Part shown: positions 59,236 to 64,000 of the stretch, in pieces
Layout: every line of letters begins with the position of its first letter
How positions within the stretch are numbered: the first letter of the stretch is position 1
NCBI RefSeq assembly: GCF_036711975.1
Contig: NC_091975.1
Span: 4,404,501 to 4,468,500, forward strand
DNA from: Onthophagus taurus
Lineage: Eukaryota > Arthropoda > Insecta > Coleoptera > Scarabaeidae
DNA length: 64,000 nt
Direction of reading: 5' to 3'
Position numbers and translations under genes: made by a program
Notes under the pieces: model-generated
What the model was told of the DNA's origin: nothing
What the model saw: only the letters and a program-made list of their open reading frames with translations
Database searches by the model: none

Positions 59236-59282
59236 GCCTAGTGTTAGTTCTTGTGACAGTGCTAGTGTTAGTTGACTAGTCA
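59236..59282. repeat. Palindromic-repeat outer-arm fragment
   Basis: CCTAGTGTTAGTTCTTGTGA CAGTGCTAGTGTTAGTTGAC, the outer arm and inter-unit phrase of the palindromic family, without the TTTAGCCG core. Confidence 0.55.
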
Positions 59283-61000
59283 GTCATTTGAAACAACTAG
59301 TCAATAAAAGATGGAGCTAGTGCGAAATTATAAATTAAATTGCTCGCGTGTATTGAAAGTTAATAGCTTTTTTATGACTTCTTTGTAAGATGTTACACAC
59401 GTCATTAATTATTACTCATTGAATTCCAATTTCCATATCTTAATATGTATGGTTCGGAATTTACTTTAACGCATACAAGTATTAGGTGTACCCGATACAA
59501 TTGATCAATACGAGGAGGAGGAGTGAATATCAACAGGTCACGTGATGATGTGTTAATATAAATGCATAGTTGAACAACACATTCTAGGTGTGAAACGTTA
59601 TTGATTATTAATAACAGTAATAAAGATAGTCGCCATAAAAGAATTTTGCAGTTAATTTAGGTCATTTGACCGGACGAGAACCATCTCTAATCTATCCAGC
59701 CTCCGCGTTTCAGTTAAAAATATCCCGTCGTGTCCTCAAAACCAAAATTGCGTTTCAAAAAATTTCACAATCAGAACAAGGAACAAGACGATATTTCTCC
59801 CGGGGATTTAAACGAATTCCCTCCGACACCTGTGATTCAAAAAGTTTTCTCTCTCCGGTGGTCCGTGGAAAAAGCAATTAAACGGAATGTAATTGGATGT
59901 CTCCTGGTGGAGACAAGAGTAAAACGAGTTGTCGTGGGAGACGTCTTCGTCGGTGGAACGAAAGAAAGAGGAAAAGGAGAGCTCCAAAAACTGGTACAAC
60001 ACGCGCACAGGCGAAAGGATGTGCATTCCAACGCGGTTGCTCGATAGTTATTTGCGCTTTCCTTTCCTTACCACAAAATTGCAAAATCTTGCAAATGTAA
60101 AACGACCCAGCATGCAAAGTAGGTAACGCACTTGTATGTACGCAACTAAATAAATCAAATCAAATAAGGAAATAAAGTATGTCACTTAAAATGTCAATTA
60201 AAATGTCACTTTTATGTTTCAAATTGAGGACTATTTTTGATATTTATACTGACATAATAACGGAAGGATTTCTTTTTGTACGTGAGATTTATAACGTAGA
60301 CATTCCGTTAATTGATGATTTGTATTCTGACTGGTTTCAAGTTGAGTAAGCATTACTGCGTTTGAACGTCCTTTATGTATTGTTGCATTCTTAAACTTGT
60401 CTAAATTATAATTATTGTAGTTAAAAAAATTACTTCATGAATCCTTGAACGGTTGATAAGACTCCAAACCCGGCTAAGTAAGTGTTTACAGGAAGGAATA
60501 ACAACTCCTCCTGTATTTACGAACCGTAAAACAAACAACAAGTAGATGTAAATCATCCCAGGCTATAAATAGTATAAATACAACAGTTATATATAGAACC
60601 AACACACGTTGGAGAAAAATTTTTAAATTTCTCAAATGAGAAAAAAACATTTCGTAATAAAAAATAAATTCGAAAACATCAAAACAGAATCAACATCGAC
60701 AGGTTGATTCAAGGTCGTTTCCACACCAAAACGTAAACACAATAAAACCTAACCTACAAAAAAAAGTGACGTTTATAAATGTCATATTGTCAACGGTTTT
60801 TCAGACGTGTTTACCTTTAGATTTCTCGGATAAAGGAAGAAAAGTTGGGCCCCATTAACCCAAATACGAATAATTTATCAAAAAAACGTGATTTTTTAGA
60901 TTTTTCATTGGCGTGGCAACAATGCGTGACGTAAACAAAAGGGCTTTCCATGACAGGATAGGCTCTGTTTTAGCTCTATTATTACAGGTGACCAACCTCA
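59283..61000. other. CenG1A long-isoform intron, no gene recognised
   Basis: 59660-60120 is GC-richer and open in four overlapping frames on both strands; the longest is 105 codons at 59730-60047 (MSSKPKLRFKKFHNQNKEQD ...). None has a recognisable domain. A TATA-like CTATAAATAG followed by TATAAATAC is at about 60562-60580, with no assignable gene. Confidence 0.4.
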
Positions 61001-61023
61001 AAAAACATAAAATTTCCACTTAC

Positions 61024-61201
61024 CTTCAATACATACGACGTGATCTCTAATATACTGGGCAGCCTGTGCATCAGGTAACAGGTCGATCAGATCGTAAATG
61101 GCGTAAATCGACGGATGAACGCTCTCAAACCGTTGAATTTCTTGCCTTATGGCCAGAGAGTTGTTAAAAAAGGGTTGCAGGTGCGGTCTGGTGGTCATCA
61201 T
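61024..61201 (-). CDS. CenG1A: CenG1A distal alternative first exon (938-aa isoform)
   Basis: Encodes 59 residues plus one base: [20 protein letters not shown], then [20 protein letters not shown] to HVVCIE, and then donor GTAAGT. Joining to 44872 makes [11 protein letters not shown], the arrangement known at the N-terminus of animal AGAP1/3 and CenG1A proteins. An in-frame TAA at 61231-61229 precedes the ATG. The isoform length is 178 nt plus the shared 2639 nt, 938 aa. The first intron of this isoform is about 16 kb and contains the proximal first exon. Confidence 0.9.
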
Positions 61202-61231
61202 GAACTGACCTAGTCGTAACAGATTTTTTTA

Positions 61232-62270
61232 TGTTGTTAAATTCACTGTTTTTCCCGGCGCATCTTCGCAATGTCCGCGAAGAAAAATAATGATGGACAC
61301 GCGCTCACGTCGTTACCGACTATTTGACATTTAACGGGTCGCGAACGTCAAGTGATACTGATAAGTACCAAAACGCGACTGAATAAACTGAAATACACTG
61401 AATTAATGCGGAAAGATGTGGCGTTGGTGTCACCATAACAATGCGGATAAACACTGAAGTAACGCGATTTTTATAAATAGATTGCGATTATTTACAGGAA
61501 TCTGTAAAAATTTACTTGATTGTATCGATAATGATTCATAGATAGCGCAGTAAAACGTCAACAATGTTGATAAGTTGTGTGTAAAAAGTGAGGTTATTTA
61601 TATAAAATGTTATTTAATTAATTTCTTTTATATTAATTCGTTTCACTCAATTTATATTTATTAATTATGTATTGCTTTTAGATTTAATTTGACAAAATCC
61701 AATGTTTATATTGTTATACTAATACAGATTTGAGCATGAAGTGTTGTTAAAAAAGTTGGTGTTCTTCTCTGGTGGAGGTATTATCCTGTAGTTGTGCTTA
61801 TGACTTGAAGAAAATGATAAATTAGAGTCCATCCAGACTGTATCTATGATTAAAAGAGGCCAACAGTTGCATTTTCGTTGAAAGATACGATTTTGAAAAG
61901 TTGTTCCATATTATCCATTTGGTTTCCTTCCTTGTTATTGTTATTATTGTTGTTACTGTAATAATACTATTTTTATGAATTATTTCTGTTAATAAATGTA
62001 TTAATAAACCGGTTTATTTAAGTCTATTTCAATGTTTTGATTTCTCTAAGGTCAAATACAAAAATAATACAATAAAGGAATTCTGTAAGGAGGTGGAGGC
62101 AACCTCCTACTACTATATTTTATTTTGCTTAACATCGCAATCCACAACCGGTCGCCAATATGTTACAGTTGAGGAGAACAGGTTATTGAAAGCACAGGTA
62201 TTGAACTCTATGACAGTGGTGAAGTAACAAAAAATACCTTTAAAAACTATTCAAACTTAAGTGTTTCACC
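61232..62270. other. Divergent intergenic region between CenG1A distal promoter and ACE-like gene
   Basis: About 1 kb. The CenG1A side (61.23-61.45 kb) is richer in CG dinucleotides and should hold the 5' UTR and start site of the long isoform. The ACE side (about 62.1-62.27 kb) should hold the 5' UTR of that gene. No clear TATA box was found for either. Confidence 0.5.
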
Positions 62271-62272
62271 AT
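62271..62272 (+). CDS. ACE-like first two bases of the start codon
   Basis: The exon ends CACCAT before the donor GTAAGT at 62273. The next exon begins with G, making ATG TTT ATT. Context before AT (TTCACC) is acceptable for initiation. Confidence 0.75.
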
Positions 62273-64000
62273 GTAAGTGTTTTAAACTAATTTATTGTCG
62301 AACTTTAATCACAAAGTAATTATTAAAATTGTTATTTAATTTAGGTTTATTAGATATGGTTTAATTTTATTATTATTTCTAATACAATCAAAAGCTGTTG
62401 ATCCAGAATTAGAAGAAGAAGTAACGATTGCCATAAACTTCTTAAATTACATGAATCAAATAACATTAGAGAGAAATGTAAAGGTGACAGAAGCAGAGTG
62501 GAATTATGTGACGAATATTACTGATGAAACGTTTAAAATTAAGGTAATTAACAGCTCATAAATAAAAGGTAATAAATTGAACCTTATAAATATCCCTCCA
62601 TTGTTTCATTTAATGTTAAAAAGTCATAAAATTGTTTAACACTCACTTAGTTATAACAATAGGACACTTCAAATTTAAAATAAATTTACTTTTATTTAAT
62701 AATAGCTGGAAATTGAAAAAGAAGTAGCCAAAGCAGTGAAAGAAGATTGGGAACAAGTATCAAAGTTTCATTGGGAAACTTATAAAAACCCTGTTATGAA
62801 AAGGAAATTTAAATTTTATTCCTTAATAGGGTCAGCAGCTTTGCCACCGAAAAAATTCGAGCGATTATCAAGAATAACCAGCGAAATGCAAAAGATTTAT
62901 TCAACAGCTAAACTATGCGAATATAAAAACCCCGGGAATTGTAGCCTTAATTTAGAACCCGAACTAACAAAGATTTTCGCCGAATCTCGCAACCCGAAAG
63001 AATTAAAATATTATTGGTCGAAATGGCGCAAAGCCGTCGGCCCAAAAGTAAAAGTTTATTTCGATGAGTATGTTTCGTTATCAAACGAAGCTTCTAGATT
63101 GAATAAATTAAGGGATTACGCTCATTCTTGGTTGTTGCGTTACGAAGCCGACGATTTTCGCGATCAACTCGAACAAATTTGGCAACAGGTTAAGCCGTTA
63201 TATTTACAATTACACGCTTACGTTCGGTTTAAATTAAGAGAAAAATACGGGGATTTAATTCCTAAAAACGGTTTAATCCCCGCTCATTTATTAGGCAATA
63301 TGTGGGCGCAATCTTGGGCGAACATCGCCGATTTTTCTTTACCATATCCTGATGCAGAAAAATTTGACGTAACCGAAGAATTAATTAAACAAGGTTACAC
63401 CCCACTAAAAATGTTTCAATTATCGAACGATTTTTTCGTTTCGCTTAATTTAACCGCTATGCCTGAACCATTTTGGGAACATTCTATTTTGGAGAAACCG
63501 GATGACGGAAGGGATTTGGTTTGTCACGCTTCCGCTTGGGATTTTTATCAAAATAACGATGCAAGAATTAAGCAATGTACGGTTGTTAGCGAAAAGGATC
63601 TTATTACAGTTCATCATGAAATGGGGCATATTCAATATTATTTGCAGTATGCTAATCAACCTGTTGTGTTTAGAGATGGTGCTAATCCAGGTAAAAATAA
63701 CCTAATCCACTAATTAAAAGTAGAACTAACATTAATATTTTAATTAGGATTCCACGAAGCTGTTGGTGATGTTATAACATTATCTGTTAAATCACCAAAA
63801 CATTTATCAGAAATCGGACTTTTAAATTCATCTTCTATTGATGATAAAATGATTTTAAATATTTTATACAACGTAATTATTATTATTTAGTTACTTTTAA
63901 ATTAAATTAATTTAAAAAATACTTTTTAGACCGGACTAGATAAAATAGCTTTCTTACCATTTGCATACATCATGGATCTTTGGCGTTGGGATATATTCGA
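62271..64000 (+). CDS. Ance: Angiotensin-converting-enzyme-like peptidase M2, 5' part (runs off window)
   Basis: The coding exons are 62271-62272 (AT of the start codon), 62345-62543, 62706-63690, 63748-63872 and 63930 to beyond 64000. The product starts MFIRYGLILLLFLIQSKA, a typical signal peptide, then VDPELEEE. The catalytic zinc site is complete: HHEMGH with H371 and H375 as ligands and E372 as base, and E399 in FHEAVGD as third ligand, 24 residues after H375 as in the family. Conserved cysteines in the LCEYKNPGNC and VCHASAWDFY...KQC regions fit the known disulfides. Known reaction: secreted zinc dipeptidyl carboxypeptidase that trims peptide hormones. No membrane anchor can be assessed because the C-terminus is outside. 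Insects have several Ance paralogues and which one this is cannot be decided here. Confidence 0.92.
62345..62543 (+). CDS. ACE-like exon 2: signal peptide and N-terminus
   Basis: After acceptor TTTAG (62340-62344) the frame reads FIRYGLILLLFLIQSKAVDP and continues to DETFKIK, ending at donor GTAATT. The only ATG near the hydrophobic stretch (62355-62357) is in another frame and stops at once, so the start must come from the upstream exon. Confidence 0.85.
62706..63690 (+). CDS. ACE-like exon 3: main catalytic region
   Basis: A 985-nt exon encoding LEIEKEVAKAVKEDWEQVSK through GANPG. It contains the HHEMGH zinc motif and most of the M2 peptidase fold, with the GNMWAQSWANI segment well conserved. 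Confidence 0.93.
63748..63872 (+). CDS. ACE-like exon 4: third zinc ligand
   Basis: Follows a 57-nt intron (63691-63747) and reads GFHEAVGDVITLSVKSPKHL ... ILYN. It supplies the glutamate zinc ligand E399. Donor GTAATT at 63873. Confidence 0.9.
63930..64000 (+). CDS. ACE-like exon 5, partial
   Basis: After a 57-nt intron the frame reads TGLDKIAFLPFAYIMDLWRW and is cut by the window edge. FLPFAY and DLWRW are family motifs. Confidence 0.88.

Overview
This window is AT-rich nuclear DNA from an arthropod, most likely an insect and probably a beetle. That placement is inference: it rests on the insect type of the genes (an HR4 nuclear receptor and an insect-style secreted ACE), introns as short as 54-72 nt with GT-AG borders, long repeat-filled introns, and many transposon remnants. 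There are no operons, ribosome-binding sites or CRISPR arrays. Only three protein-coding genes can be supported, and each had to be assembled across introns by matching splice sites, reading phase and family motifs.

Layout. 1-25.7 kb: no supported gene. It holds a decayed hAT transposase, a non-LTR reverse-transcriptase remnant, dispersed repeats, a palindromic-repeat cluster, two tandem arrays of one satellite in opposite orientation (6.75-7.43 kb and 12.6-13.56 kb), and a 354-bp dimeric tandem array (21.0-23.25 kb). This stretch probably includes the 5' flank of Hr4. 25.7-32.4 kb: Hr4 on the + strand, six coding exons, 880 aa. Intron 3 holds an LTR-like remnant with a 105-bp exact direct repeat. 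Intron 4 holds a tandem repeat into which a 5'-truncated non-LTR element inserted with a visible 13-bp target-site duplication. 32.4-37.6 kb: very AT-rich Hr4 3' region, then an alternating two-unit tandem array (36.30-37.58 kb) between the two convergent genes. 38.2-61.2 kb: the centaurin-gamma/AGAP gene CenG1A on the - strand, with eight coding exons for a 952-aa isoform and a distal alternative first exon about 13 kb upstream giving a 938-aa isoform. Its introns carry a 1393-bp foldback element, a 712-bp element with perfect 20-bp terminal inverted repeats, reverse-transcriptase debris, and most copies of a dispersed palindromic repeat. 62.2-64.0 kb: the 5' part of a secreted angiotensin-converting-enzyme-like peptidase (family M2) on the + strand, running off the right edge; its start codon is split by an intron.

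How the genes relate. They are independent loci. Hr4 is a nuclear receptor of ecdysone-driven developmental timing, CenG1A is an Arf GTPase-activating protein with a GTPase-like domain, and the ACE-like enzyme is a secreted dipeptidyl carboxypeptidase. Hr4 and CenG1A converge tail to tail across the 36-37.6 kb array. CenG1A (long isoform) and the ACE-like gene diverge across about 1 kb.

The most notable items are a dispersed family of near-perfect palindromes (51-bp arms in the clearest copy) in at least eight places, a stop-free in-frame 54-nt intron directly after the Hr4 DNA-binding domain, the split ACE start codon, the two alternative CenG1A N-termini, and several structured tandem arrays. 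All similarity statements were made by eye or from memory of protein families; no database search was run.
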